Below are positions 33,518 through 42,757 of a stretch of 64,000 nucleotides of DNA, in pieces. Each line of letters begins with the position of its first letter. Within the stretch, counting starts at the first letter, position 1. The notes below the pieces were generated by a model. The model saw only the letters and a list, made by a program, of their open reading frames with translations, was not told the origin of the DNA and searched no databases. The position numbers and the translations under genes were made by a program. Origin of the DNA: Mycobacterium sp. 1164966.3 (lineage in GTDB: Bacteria > Actinomycetota > Actinomycetes > Mycobacteriales > Mycobacteriaceae); the NCBI RefSeq assembly GCF_001665395.1, contig NZ_LZSG01000049.1:1-64000 (forward strand), written 5' to 3'.

Positions 33518-34179
33518 GCAAGCTGCCCTTCCTGTCCCGGGCGGCATTCGCACGGATCACGACCCCGGCCGCCCGCGGGGCGCTGCGGATCGGCCTCACT
33601 CCGGACAGCGTCACCATTCTGGGCACCACCGCGTCGGTGGCCGCCGCACTGACGCTGTTCCCGATGGGCAAGCTGTTCGCCGGCGTGCTGGTGGTCACGT
33701 GTTTCGTGGTGTTCGACATGCTCGACGGCGCGATGGCGCGTGAACGCGGCGGCGGCACCCGATTCGGCGCGGTGCTGGATGCCACCTGTGACCGGATCAG
33801 CGACGGGGCGGTGTTCTGCGGGTTGCTGTGGTGGATCGCATTCCACCAGCACGACACGCTGCTGGCGGTGGCGACGCTGGTCTGCCTGGTCACCTCGCAG
33901 GTCATCTCCTACATCAAGGCCCGGGCGGAAGCCAGCGGATTGCGCGGCGACGGCGGGTTCATCGAGCGTCCGGAGCGCCTCATCATCGTCCTGACCGGAG
34001 CTGGGGTATCGGACATTCCATATGTGGGCTGGCCGCCCGCGCTGGCGGTCGGCATGTGGGTACTGGCGGTGGCCAGCCTGATCACCTGCGCCCAGCGCTT
34101 GTACACCGTGTGGAGCACACCGGGGGCCACCGATCGCATCACCGGTCCCGCCGTCGGGCCGGGAAAGAGCGGACCATGA
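33514..34179 (+). CDS. pgsA1: Phosphatidylinositol phosphate synthase (CDP-alcohol transferase)
   Basis: A 221-aa membrane enzyme with the CDP-alcohol phosphotransferase motif DMLDGAMARERGGGTRFGAVLD followed by ATCDRISD. It makes the phosphatidylinositol phosphate precursor of mannosides (PIM) and of lipomannan. Downstream are patA and pimA, all overlapping by a few bases, so the set is one operon for PIM synthesis, as in M. tuberculosis. Confidence 0.9.
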   Translation: MSKLPFLSRAAFARITTPAARGALRIGLTPDSVTILGTTASVAAALTLFPMGKLFAGVLVVTCFVVFDMLDGAMARERGGGTRFGAVLDATCDRISDGAVFCGLLWWIAFHQHDTLLAVATLVCLVTSQVISYIKARAEASGLRGDGGFIERPERLIIVLTGAGVSDIPYVGWPPALAVGMWVLAVASLITCAQRLYTVWSTPGATDRITGPAVGPGKSGP

Positions 34180-35177
34180 CCGCCGCGCGATTCGGCACCC
34201 GATTAAGTCCCCGATTCGGCCTCAGTGTCGTTGGGGCGCAACGCCAATTGGCGCGCAGCCTTTTTGCCGGCGCCGCGACGGACTGGGCGTACGCCACCGG
34301 CTGGATGGCGGTGCGGGCAATGCCGGAGTTCGCTGCGCGCACCGCGTTCGACACCGGGGCGCGCTACGCGTCACGCCACGGCGGCCCCGAGCAACTGCGC
34401 AAGAACCTGGCCCGCGTCATCGGGGTGCGGCCCCGCGACGTGCCGGATGAGCTGATGCGCGCCTCGCTGGCGTCGTACGGCCGCTATTGGCGGGAGGCGT
34501 TCCGGCTGCCGACCATGAACCATCACGCGCTGGCCCAAGTGCTGGATCGAGCGTTTCGCGGTGCCGACAACCTGGACGCCGCCTTAGCCGATGGTCGCGG
34601 CGTCGTGCTGGCCTTGCCGCACAGCGGCAACTGGGACATGGCCGGGGTGTGGCTGGTGCAAACCCGCGGCACCTTCACCACCGTCGCGGAGCGGCTCAAG
34701 CCAGAGTCGCTGTACCGGCGCTTCATCGACTACCGCCAGAGCCTCGGTTTCGAGGTGTTGCCGCTGTCCGGCGACAATCAGGCGTCGTTCCGGCCGCCCT
34801 TCGAGGTGCTGTGCGAGCGGCTGGCCGACAACGGGATGGTGTGCCTGATGGCCGAACGCGACCTCACTCGAACCGGGGTCGAAGTGGATTTCTTCGGCGA
34901 ACCCACCCGGATGCCGGCCGGGCCGGCCAAACTCGCGATCGAGACCGGGGCGGCGTTGCTGCCGGTGCACTGCTGGTTCGAGGACGATGACGGCTGGGGA
35001 TTCTCCGTGCACGAGCCGCTGGATTGCAGCAGCGGCGACGTGGGCGTGATCACCCAGGCGCTGGCGGACCAGTTCGCCACCAACATCGCCGCCCATCCCG
35101 CCGATTGGCACATGATGCAGCCCCAGTGGCTGGCCGATCTGTCCGATGCCAGACAGGCCTGGCTGAAGGAACACTGA
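34176..35177 (+). CDS. patA: PIM acyltransferase
   Basis: A 333-aa lipid A-type acyltransferase. The catalytic HX4D is HSGNWD, with the following acidic site in LMAERDLTRTGVEVDFFG and MPAGPAKLA. It acylates the mannose of PIM1/PIM2 with a fatty acid. It corresponds to Rv2611c by place and pattern. Start and stop overlap pgsA1 and pimA. Confidence 0.9.
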   Translation: MTAARFGTRLSPRFGLSVVGAQRQLARSLFAGAATDWAYATGWMAVRAMPEFAARTAFDTGARYASRHGGPEQLRKNLARVIGVRPRDVPDELMRASLASYGRYWREAFRLPTMNHHALAQVLDRAFRGADNLDAALADGRGVVLALPHSGNWDMAGVWLVQTRGTFTTVAERLKPESLYRRFIDYRQSLGFEVLPLSGDNQASFRPPFEVLCERLADNGMVCLMAERDLTRTGVEVDFFGEPTRMPAGPAKLAIETGAALLPVHCWFEDDDGWGFSVHEPLDCSSGDVGVITQALADQFATNIAAHPADWHMMQPQWLADLSDARQAWLKEH

Positions 35178-36301
35178 TGCGGATCGGGATGGTGTGTCCC
35201 TACTCGTTCGACGTGTCGGGTGGGGTCCAATCACACGTGTTGCAACTGGCCGAGGTGATGCGCGCCCGTGGACACGAGGTCAGTGTGCTCGCGCCGGCTT
35301 CGCCGGACGTGTCGCTACCGGAATACGTCGTCTCGGCCGGGCGGGCGATCCCGATTCCCTACAACGGCTCGGTGGCGCGGTTGCAGTTCAGTCCGGCCGT
35401 ACACGGCCGGGTCCGGCGCTGGCTGGCCGAGGGTGACTTTGACGTCCTGCACCTGCACGAACCGAATGCGCCCAGTCTGTCGATGTGGGCGCTGCGGGTT
35501 GCCGAGGGGCCGATCGTGGCCACCTTCCACACCTCGACCACCAAATCGCTGACGCTGACCGTGTTCCAGGGTGTGCTGCGGCCCTGGCACGAGAAGATCG
35601 TCGGCCGGATCGCGGTATCGGACTTGGCCCGGCGCTGGCAGATGGAGGCGCTGGGCTCCGACGCGGTCGAGATCCCCAACGGGGTCGACGTCGAATCGCT
35701 GGCGTCGGCCCCGCTGCTCGACGGGTATCCGCGACCGGGCAAGACGGTGCTGTTCCTGGGCCGCTACGACGAGCCGCGCAAGGGCATCGCGGTGCTGCTC
35801 AACGCGCTGCCCAGAGTGGTGGAGCGCTTCGGCGATGTGCAGCTGCTGGTGGTCGGGCGCGGTGACGAGGACGAATTACGCGCCCAGGCAGGCGAATTGG
35901 TGCAGCACATACGTTTCCTTGGTCAGGTCGACGACGCCGAAAAGGCGTCGGCGATGCGCAGCGCCGACGTGTACTGCGCGCCCAACCTCGGCGGCGAGAG
36001 TTTCGGCATCGTCCTGGTCGAGGCGATGGCCGCCGGCACCCCGGTGGTGGCCAGCGACCTGGACGCCTTCCGGCGGGTGCTGCGCGACGGCGAAATCGGC
36101 CGCCTGGTGCCGGTGGGCGACGGCGCCGCGCTGGCCGACGCGCTGGTCGCGGTGCTGGAGAACGACGTGCTGCGGGAAAGGTACGTGGCCGCGGGGTCGC
36201 AGGCCGTCGGCCGCTATGACTGGTCGGTGGTGGCCAGCCAGATCATGCGGGTATACGAGACGGTCGCCGGAGCGGGCACCAAGGTTCAGGTGGCCAGCTG
36301 A
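35177..36301 (+). CDS. pimA: Phosphatidylinositol alpha-mannosyltransferase
   Basis: A 374-aa GT4 glycosyltransferase. It starts MRIGMVCPYSFDVSGGVQ, the lipid-acceptor side, and has the GDP-mannose side with GRYDEPRKGIAVLL and the E-x7-E motif in GESFGIVLVEAMAAGTPVV. It adds the first mannose to phosphatidylinositol at the cytoplasmic face of the membrane. Start overlaps the patA stop (TGATG). Confidence 0.95.
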   Translation: MRIGMVCPYSFDVSGGVQSHVLQLAEVMRARGHEVSVLAPASPDVSLPEYVVSAGRAIPIPYNGSVARLQFSPAVHGRVRRWLAEGDFDVLHLHEPNAPSLSMWALRVAEGPIVATFHTSTTKSLTLTVFQGVLRPWHEKIVGRIAVSDLARRWQMEALGSDAVEIPNGVDVESLASAPLLDGYPRPGKTVLFLGRYDEPRKGIAVLLNALPRVVERFGDVQLLVVGRGDEDELRAQAGELVQHIRFLGQVDDAEKASAMRSADVYCAPNLGGESFGIVLVEAMAAGTPVVASDLDAFRRVLRDGEIGRLVPVGDGAALADALVAVLENDVLRERYVAAGSQAVGRYDWSVVASQIMRVYETVAGAGTKVQVAS

Positions 36302-37365
36302 TGACGTCATTGACGATCGCCGTCATCGTGCTGGCGGCGGTGCTCTTTGTGGTGCTGGCCCTGTTCGGGGCCTGGGGGTATCAGCGGGCCAACCGGCTGG
36401 ACCGGTTGAACGTGCGCTACGACCTGTCCTGGCAGGCGCTGGACGGCGCGCTGGCCCGGCGAGCGGTGGTGGCCCGGGCCGTCGCGATCGATGCGTACGG
36501 CGACTCGCCCGAGGGCCGTCGGCTGACGGCGCTGGCCGACGCCGCCGAGCGCGCACCGCGGCACCTGCGCGAAGCCTGCGAAAACGAGCTCTCGGCGGCA
36601 CTGGCCGTGGTGGATCCGGCGTCGCTGCCCGCGGGCCTGGTCGCCGAGCTCGCCGACGCCGAAGCCAGGGTGCTGCTGGCCCGCCGATTTCACAACGACG
36701 CGGTTCGCGACACGCTGGTGCTGGCCGAGCGGCGCATGGTCCGCTTGTTCCGGCTGGGTGGAAGAGCCCCGCTGCCAACGTATTTCGAGATCGCCGAGCG
36801 CCCCCACGCGTTGGCGCACAGCGATGCCGGCGCGCCTGGTGTGCCCAACCACCGCACGTCGGCGCGGGTGGTTCTGCTCGACGAGACCGGCGCGGTGCTA
36901 TTGCTGTGCGGTTCGGATCCGGCGCTGGACGCCTTGGAAGGCGGCGCGGCCCCGCGGTGGTGGTTCACCATCGGCGGGGAAGTGCAGCACGGGGAGCGGC
37001 TGGCCGAAGCCGCCGCGCGAGAACTCGCCGAAGAAGCCGGCCTGCGGGTCAAGCCGGCGGACATGATCGGGCCCGTCTGGCGACGCGACGAGGTCTTCGA
37101 ATTCAACGACGCGCTGATCGACAGCGAGGAGTTCTTCTTCGTCTACCGCACCCAGCGGTTCGAGCCGTCCATCGGGGGGCGGACCGAGCTGGAACGCCGC
37201 TACATTCACGGCCACCGGTGGTGCACCGCCGACGATATCGCCGAACTGGCGGCCGCCGGCGAAACCGTGTATCCCCTGCAGTTGGCCGAACGGCTCGCCG
37301 ATGCGGTCGCGATGGCCGACAGCCGCAGCGCCGACCGGCCGCGCCAACTGCAGTCCATCCGCTAG
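36301..37365 (+). CDS. Membrane-anchored Nudix hydrolase
   Basis: A 354-aa protein. A single N-terminal membrane helix (IAVIVLAAVLFVVLALFGAWGY) precedes a helical region of about 160 residues and a C-terminal Nudix domain; the Nudix box is GGEVQHGERLAEAAARELAEEAGL. It overlaps the pimA stop by one base. Synteny matches Rv2609c. The nucleotide substrate is unknown; operon membership suggests a link to PIM or nucleotide-sugar handling. Confidence 0.85.
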   Translation: MTSLTIAVIVLAAVLFVVLALFGAWGYQRANRLDRLNVRYDLSWQALDGALARRAVVARAVAIDAYGDSPEGRRLTALADAAERAPRHLREACENELSAALAVVDPASLPAGLVAELADAEARVLLARRFHNDAVRDTLVLAERRMVRLFRLGGRAPLPTYFEIAERPHALAHSDAGAPGVPNHRTSARVVLLDETGAVLLLCGSDPALDALEGGAAPRWWFTIGGEVQHGERLAEAAARELAEEAGLRVKPADMIGPVWRRDEVFEFNDALIDSEEFFFVYRTQRFEPSIGGRTELERRYIHGHRWCTADDIAELAAAGETVYPLQLAERLADAVAMADSRSADRPRQLQSIR

Positions 37366-37386
37366 GGAGCGCGCGCTCTAGATACC

Positions 37387-37446
37387 GCGAACAGACGCAA
37401 AATCCCCTCATTTCGGCACCAAACGGGTGAGTTTGCGTCTGCTCGC
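37387..37446. repeat. 60-nt hairpin repeat, copy C
   Basis: 22-nt arms (18 of 22 paired) around a 16-nt loop, between the Nudix and pdxS genes. The arm begins GCGAACAGACGCAAAA. The loop resembles that of copy A (both end in AAAC). It is the most degenerate of the three copies. Confidence 0.8.
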
Positions 37447-37502
37447 GCTGGTTGGGTGACCCCTCATTAGACTGGGCGGACACCAGTTGAAGGAGATAAG
37501 CA

Positions 37503-38414
37503 GTGGAAACCGCCCCTTCGTCGAACGGTAGCGGGCAAACCGGGACCGCGCGGGTGAAGCGCGGCATGGCTGAGATGCTCAAGGGCGGCGTCATCATGGA
37601 CGTCGTCACCCCGGAGCAGGCGAAGATCGCCGAGGGCGCCGGCGCCGTCGCGGTCATGGCACTGGAACGGGTGCCCGCCGACATCCGCGCGCAGGGCGGG
37701 GTGTCGCGGATGAGTGACCCCGACATGATCGAGGGGATCATCGCCGCGGTCACCATTCCGGTCATGGCCAAGGCGCGCATTGGGCACTTCGTCGAGGCGC
37801 AGATCTTGCAGAGCCTCGGGGTGGACTACATCGACGAGTCGGAGGTGCTGACTCCCGCCGACTACACCCACCACATCGACAAGTGGAAGTTCACCGTGCC
37901 GTTCGTGTGCGGCGCCACCAACCTCGGCGAGGCATTGCGCCGCATCAGCGAGGGCGCGGCGATGATCCGCTCCAAGGGCGAAGCCGGCACCGGCGACGTC
38001 TCCAACGCGACCACGCATATGCGGGCGATCGGCGGCGAGATCCGACGGCTGGCATCGTTGTCCGAGGACGAATTGTACGTTGCCGCAAAGGAATTGCGGG
38101 CGCCCTACGAACTGGTCGTCGAGGTGGCGCGGGCCGGCAAGCTGCCCGTCACGCTGTTCACCGCGGGCGGTATCGCCACCCCCGCCGACGCGGCGATGAT
38201 GATGCAGCTCGGCGCCGAGGGCGTCTTCGTGGGCTCGGGCATTTTCAAGTCGGGCGATCCGGCGCAGCGCGCCGCCGCGATCGTCAAGGCCACCACGTTC
38301 TACGACGACCCCGACGTGCTGGCCAAGGTGTCGCGCGGGCTGGGCGAGCCGATGGTGGGCATCAACGTGGAGCAGATCGCCGCGCCGCATCGCCTGGCCG
38401 AACGCGGCTGGTAA
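37503..38414 (+). CDS. pdxS: Pyridoxal 5'-phosphate synthase subunit PdxS
   Basis: A 303-aa TIM-barrel protein. The core reads GGVIMDVVTPEQAKIAEGAGAVAVMALERVPADIR, with the catalytic Lys sites in AKARIGHFVEAQ and RSKGEAGTGDVSNATTHMR. It builds PLP from ribose 5-phosphate, glyceraldehyde 3-phosphate and ammonia from PdxT. The GTG at 37503 follows a GAAGGAG site. pdxT lies two genes downstream. Confidence 0.95.
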   Translation: METAPSSNGSGQTGTARVKRGMAEMLKGGVIMDVVTPEQAKIAEGAGAVAVMALERVPADIRAQGGVSRMSDPDMIEGIIAAVTIPVMAKARIGHFVEAQILQSLGVDYIDESEVLTPADYTHHIDKWKFTVPFVCGATNLGEALRRISEGAAMIRSKGEAGTGDVSNATTHMRAIGGEIRRLASLSEDELYVAAKELRAPYELVVEVARAGKLPVTLFTAGGIATPADAAMMMQLGAEGVFVGSGIFKSGDPAQRAAAIVKATTFYDDPDVLAKVSRGLGEPMVGINVEQIAAPHRLAERGW

Positions 38415-38423
38415 AAACGTCCC

Positions 38424-39260
38424 GTGGCGATCGAGGAGATCCTTGATCTCGAGCAACTCGAGGTCAACATCTATCGCGGCAGCGTGTTCAGCCCCGACTC
38501 GGGATTTCTGCAGCGCACGTTCGGCGGTCATGTGGCGGGCCAATCACTGGTGTCGGCGGTGCGAACCGTCGACCCGCGCTACCGGGTGCACTCGCTGCAC
38601 GGTTACTTCCTGCGTCCGGGCGATGCCAAGGAGCGCACGGTTTTTCTGGTGGAGCGCACCCGCGACGGCGGATCGTTCGCCACCAGGCGAGTCAATGCCA
38701 TCCAGCACGGCGAAATCATCTTCAGCATGGGGGCGTCGTTCCAGACCCACCAGGAGGGCATCAGCCATCAGGACGCCATGCCTGCCGCGCCGCCGCCCGA
38801 CGGCCTGCCGGGATTGCAGTCGGTCCGGGTGTTCGACGACGCCGGGTTCAAGCAGTTCGAGGAGTGGGACGTCTGCATCGTGCCGCGGGAGAAGCTGCAA
38901 CGTCTGCCCGGCAAGGCCTCGCAGCAGCAGGTATGGTTTCGGCATCGCGATCCGCTGCCCGACGACCCGGTGCTGCACATCTGCGCGCTGGCCTACATGA
39001 GCGACCTCACGCTGCTGGGATCGGCGCAGGTCACGCACCTCGACGTGCGCGAGCATCTGCAGGTGGCCTCGCTGGATCACGCGATGTGGTTCATGCGGTC
39101 CTTCCGCGCCGACGAATGGCTGCTCTACGACCAGTCCTCGCCGTCGGCCAACGGTGGCCGCGCGCTCACCCAGGGCAAGATCTTCACCCAGCGCGGTGAG
39201 TTGGTGGCGGCGGTCATGCAGGAAGGGCTGACCCGCTTCAAGCGCGGCTACCAGCCGTGA
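38424..39260 (+). CDS. tesB: Acyl-CoA thioesterase II (TesB)
   Basis: A 278-aa double hotdog thioesterase. The first hotdog has TFGGHVAGQSLVSAVRTV, the second ASLDHAMWFMRSFRADEWLLYDQSSPSANGGRALTQGKIF with the Asp and Ser-Thr-Gln catalytic set. It hydrolyses medium- and long-chain acyl-CoA. GTG at 38424. It lies between pdxS and pdxT as in M. tuberculosis (Rv2605c) and overlaps pdxT by 4 nt. Confidence 0.9.
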   Translation: MAIEEILDLEQLEVNIYRGSVFSPDSGFLQRTFGGHVAGQSLVSAVRTVDPRYRVHSLHGYFLRPGDAKERTVFLVERTRDGGSFATRRVNAIQHGEIIFSMGASFQTHQEGISHQDAMPAAPPPDGLPGLQSVRVFDDAGFKQFEEWDVCIVPREKLQRLPGKASQQQVWFRHRDPLPDDPVLHICALAYMSDLTLLGSAQVTHLDVREHLQVASLDHAMWFMRSFRADEWLLYDQSSPSANGGRALTQGKIFTQRGELVAAVMQEGLTRFKRGYQP

Positions 39261-39853
39261 ACGCACCCAAGGTTGGCGTGCTCGCGCTGCAGGGCGACAC
39301 CCGCGAACACCTGGCGGCGCTGCGCGAATGCGGCGCCGAGCCGACGACGGTGCGTCGCCGCAGCGAGCTGGACGCGGTGGACGCCCTGGTCATTCCGGGT
39401 GGGGAATCCACCACGATGAGCCACCTGCTGGTCGATATCGACTTGCTGGAGCCGTTGCGCGCGCGGCTGGCCGACGGGCTTCCGGCCTACGGTGCGTGCG
39501 CCGGAATGATTCTGCTGGCCTCCGAGATCCTGGACGCCGGCGCCGACGGGCGCCAGGCACTGCCGCTAGCCGCCATCGATATGACGGTGCGCCGCAACGC
39601 TTTTGGACGGCAGGTTGACTCGTTCGAAGGCGACGTCGTGTTCGCCGGCCTGGCTGACCCGGTGCGGGCGGTATTCATCCGCGCGCCCTGGGTCGAGCGG
39701 GTAGGTGAGGATGTGCAGGTGCTGGCGCGCGCCGCCGGTCACGTCGTCGCGGTACGTCAGGGACGGGTGCTGGCGACCGCGTTTCATCCGGAGATGACCG
39801 GAGACCGTCGCATTCACCAGCTGTTCGTGGACATTGTCACCGGGCGGGCGTAA
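39257..39853 (+). CDS. pdxT: Pyridoxal 5'-phosphate synthase glutaminase PdxT
   Basis: A 198-aa class I glutaminase. GVLALQGDTREHLAAL, IPGGESTTMSHLL and the nucleophile Cys in GACAGMILLA are present, with the His-Glu pair in AFHPEMTGD. It supplies ammonia to PdxS. GTG start forms GTGA with the tesB stop. A 20-nt periodic repeat follows its stop. Confidence 0.95.
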   Translation: MNAPKVGVLALQGDTREHLAALRECGAEPTTVRRRSELDAVDALVIPGGESTTMSHLLVDIDLLEPLRARLADGLPAYGACAGMILLASEILDAGADGRQALPLAAIDMTVRRNAFGRQVDSFEGDVVFAGLADPVRAVFIRAPWVERVGEDVQVLARAAGHVVAVRQGRVLATAFHPEMTGDRRIHQLFVDIVTGRA

Positions 39854-39868
39854 CCCTCGCGAGCTTCC

Positions 39869-39990
39869 GTGTGAAGCCTGGGATTTGGGTGTGAAGCCTG
39901 GGTGGGGATTCGCGCTTGATGCCCGCCGTAGGCTCACGTCGAAAGCCGTCAGTTCACACCGAAAGCCGTCAATTCACGCTGAACGCGCGC
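39869..39990. repeat. 20-nt periodic repeat locus 2
   Basis: Two units GTGTGAAGCCTGGGATTTGG-like (39869-39888, 39889-39908) are followed by three units of the opposite type, GGCTCACGTCGAAAGCCGTC, AGTTCACACCGAAAGCCGTC and AATTCACGCTGAACGCGCGC (39931-39990), with exact 20-nt period. It fills the gap from pdxT to the ABC1 kinase and has the same two-part layout as the repeat at 28747. Confidence 0.7.
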
Positions 39991-40026
39991 TCTCGTGATC
40001 AGACGCCCGCCAGGCATGATGTGTGC

Positions 40027-41385
40027 ATGGCCGACATCGTGCGGGGCCGATTGGGACGCGTGGCAAAGCTGGCGAGCCTTCCAGCGGGCGCGGCCGGACG
40101 CGCCGCTCTTGGCGTGGGCAAGCGAATGAGCGGCAAGTCCAGGGAAGAGGTCAACGCGGAACTTCTGGAGAAAGCCGCAGACGAGCTGTTCCAGGTGCTG
40201 GGCGAGCTCAAGGGCGGTGCCATGAAGGTCGGTCAGGCGTTGTCGGTGATGGAGGCCGCGATACCACCGCAGTTCGCCGAGCCGTTCCGCGAGGCCTTGG
40301 TCAAGCTGCAAACCGAGGCCCCTCCGCTACCGGCAGCAAAGGTGCACCGGGTACTCGACGCCCAGCTGGGCACCAAATGGCGTCAACGCTTCGACTCCTT
40401 CGACGACATCCCCGTCGCCTCCGCAAGCATCGGGCAGGTTCACAAGGGCAGGTGGAAGGACGGGCGTGAGGTCGCCGTCAAGGTCCAATACCCCGGCGCC
40501 GATGAGGCGCTGCGCGCGGACCTCAAGTTGATACGACGGTTCTCCTGGCTCGCCAAGCAGATTGCGCCGCGCGCAGATGTGGACCGCCTCGTGGCAGAGG
40601 TCAGCGAGCGCATCGAAGCGGAGCTGGACTACCGTCAGGAGGCCGACTATCAGCGCGCCTTCGCGAAAGTGTTTGCGGGCGATCAGAAGTTCTGCGTACC
40701 GGCAGTCGTCGCCAGCGCGCCGAAGGTCATCATCTCGGAGTGGATGGAGGGCAGGCGTCTTTCCAACATCATTGCCGAGGGCACCCCGGACGAACGAAAT
40801 GCCGTGTGCGCCTTGCTCGTCGAGTTCACGGTGAGCTCACCGGCGCGCGTCGGACTGGTGCACGCCGACCCCCATCCGGGCAATTTCATGACGATGGCCG
40901 ACGGCCGCCTGGGAGTCATCGATTTCGGTGCCGTCTCCGCGCATCCCGGCGGCGTCCCCGCCGAATTCGGTGAACTCCTGTGCTGGGCGCGGGACGAACA
41001 GTGGGATGAAGTAATCCGGTTGTTGAAGAAGCTCGGGTTCATGCCGCGCGATTACGACCTGACTGCCGGGCAGGTGGTGGAGTACATCGGACCGCTGTGG
41101 GCCTATATCGACCCGCTGCGGGCCGGCGAATTTCATTTCACCCGTAAGTGGTTCCAGAAGTCGGCATTGGCCACCACTGATCCGCTCCGGGAGGGATTCG
41201 GCGAGCGGTTCAAGGTGGCCCGTCAGTTGACCATCCCACCCGGGTATGTGATGTTGCTGCGCACTTTGGGTGGTCTGCTCGGTGTGGCCGTGCAGTTGGA
41301 CGCGCATGTGGACTACGCAGCCTTGGCCGAGCGATGGTTACCGGGGTTCTTCCCGCCGGGCGACGGCCCGGAGCCGTCCACGTAG
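40027..41385 (+). CDS. ABC1/UbiB-type atypical kinase
   Basis: A 452-aa member of the ABC1/ADCK/UbiB family. The family KxGQ motif is GGAMKVGQALS, the Ala-rich loop VASASIGQVHKGRW, the catalytic segment VHADPHPGNF and the metal-binding DFG in IDFGAVSAHPGG. These are ATPases/kinases linked to quinone or lipid metabolism. It is not expected at this place from M. tuberculosis gene order. ATG at 40027. Confidence 0.88.
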   Translation: MADIVRGRLGRVAKLASLPAGAAGRAALGVGKRMSGKSREEVNAELLEKAADELFQVLGELKGGAMKVGQALSVMEAAIPPQFAEPFREALVKLQTEAPPLPAAKVHRVLDAQLGTKWRQRFDSFDDIPVASASIGQVHKGRWKDGREVAVKVQYPGADEALRADLKLIRRFSWLAKQIAPRADVDRLVAEVSERIEAELDYRQEADYQRAFAKVFAGDQKFCVPAVVASAPKVIISEWMEGRRLSNIIAEGTPDERNAVCALLVEFTVSSPARVGLVHADPHPGNFMTMADGRLGVIDFGAVSAHPGGVPAEFGELLCWARDEQWDEVIRLLKKLGFMPRDYDLTAGQVVEYIGPLWAYIDPLRAGEFHFTRKWFQKSALATTDPLREGFGERFKVARQLTIPPGYVMLLRTLGGLLGVAVQLDAHVDYAALAERWLPGFFPPGDGPEPST

Positions 41386-41439
41386 ACTCGTTTGGCGAAC
41401 TTGTCGAGCCATAGAACCAGAAAAACGAGGTAGTAGGGG

Positions 41440-42195
41440 ATGAGCGGCCATTCGAAGTGGGCCACCACCAAGCACAAGAAGGCCGTCATCGATGCCCGCC
41501 GCGGCAAGATGTTCGCCCGGCTGATCAAGAACATCGAGGTTGCGGCCCGGGTCGGCGGCGGTGACCCGGCGGGCAACCCGACGCTCTATGACGCCATCCA
41601 GAAGGCGAAGAAGAGTTCGGTACCCAACGACAACATCGAGAAGGCCCGCAAACGCGGGGCCGGCGAAGAGGCCGGCGGCGCCGACTGGCAAACCATAACC
41701 TACGAGGGATACGCGCCCAACGGCGTGGCGGTGCTGATCGAGTGCCTGACGGACAACCGCAATCGCGCCGCCAGCGAGGTGCGGGTGGCGATGACTCGCA
41801 ACGGCGGCACCATGGCCGACCCGGGCTCGGTGGCCTACCTCTTCTCCCGCAAGGGTGTCGTGACCCTGGAGAAGAACGGCCTGACCGAAGACGACGTGTT
41901 GTTGGCGGTGCTCGAGGCGGGCGCCGAGGACGTCAACGACCTCGGCGACAGCTTCGAGATCATCACCGAGCCAGGCGACCTGGTGGCGGTGCGTACCGCC
42001 TTGCAGGACGCCGGTATCGACTACGAGTCCGCCGAGGCCAGTTTCCAGCCGTCGGTGAATGTGCCCGTCGACATCGACGGCGCCCGCAAGGTGTTCAAGC
42101 TGGTCGACGCGCTGGAAGACAGCGACGACGTGCAGAACGTCTGGACGAACGTCGACGTGTCCGACGAGGTGCTGGCCGCTCTCGACGAGGAGTGA
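41440..42195 (+). CDS. yebC: YebC/PmpR family transcription-translation factor
   Basis: A 251-aa protein of TACO1/YebC type. It starts MSGHSKWATTKHKKAVIDARRGKMF, followed by NPTLYDAIQKAKKSSVPNDNIEKARKRG and YEGYAPNGVAVLIECLTDNRNR. The family binds nucleic acid or ribosomes and eases translation of difficult motifs. Position matches Rv2603c. A TAGGGG site precedes the ATG. Confidence 0.92.
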   Translation: MSGHSKWATTKHKKAVIDARRGKMFARLIKNIEVAARVGGGDPAGNPTLYDAIQKAKKSSVPNDNIEKARKRGAGEEAGGADWQTITYEGYAPNGVAVLIECLTDNRNRAASEVRVAMTRNGGTMADPGSVAYLFSRKGVVTLEKNGLTEDDVLLAVLEAGAEDVNDLGDSFEIITEPGDLVAVRTALQDAGIDYESAEASFQPSVNVPVDIDGARKVFKLVDALEDSDDVQNVWTNVDVSDEVLAALDEE

Positions 42196-42205
42196 CCGCG
42201 CCGGC

Positions 42206-42712
42206 TCACGGGTGCCAGCGGCTCGCGGTGCGGACCACGGTGCCGCCGGAGCCGGAGCAGTGCGGGTACAAATGCCACGTTTGCCAGCGCCAGCCGGCGC
42301 CGTCGGGTTCGGCGGCCAGTACCGTCAGCGCCGCCTCGTCTCCGGGGAACATTCCGCCCAGCCAACCGGTTTCGGCCGCGCAGCGCTCGCGGAGATCCGC
42401 GGCGATCCGGCGGAACGTCGCCTCATCGTGGGTCTCGGTGCGGGACTCCAGCGAGTAGCCCGGCGCGTCCGTGGACTCCGGCAGCTGGCCGTCTCCGCCC
42501 GCGGCGCACGAAACCTGTTCGGAGAAACGGCATCCCGGGTGATCCACGCTGACGACATGCGATGCGCCGAGGACCCCGAGTAGCAGTGCACCGCGATCGG
42601 GGTGGTCCATTCGGTAGGTCGCCAACGGCCGCGGCGCCGGCACATTGAGGGCGAGCCCGAGTTTCGTCCCGGATACGTCCGCCGGAGCCACGGCGAGGTG
42701 ATGGAGTGGCAC
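42206..42712 (-). CDS. DUF2617-like protein
   Basis: A 168-aa protein with LGVLGASHVVSVDHPGCRFSEQVSC and WRWQTWHLYPHCSGSGGTVVRTASRW. It appears to belong to the DUF2617 family; a homologue of similar length (Rv2598) lies in the same region of M. tuberculosis by memory. Function unknown. It faces yebC convergently. Confidence 0.65.
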   Translation of the reverse strand: MPLHHLAVAPADVSGTKLGLALNVPAPRPLATYRMDHPDRGALLLGVLGASHVVSVDHPGCRFSEQVSCAAGGDGQLPESTDAPGYSLESRTETHDEATFRRIAADLRERCAAETGWLGGMFPGDEAALTVLAAEPDGAGWRWQTWHLYPHCSGSGGTVVRTASRWHP

Positions 42713-42757
42713 CGGCAGTTCCTTCCTTAGCGCGATTCAACGTAACAGCCTGGCTCG

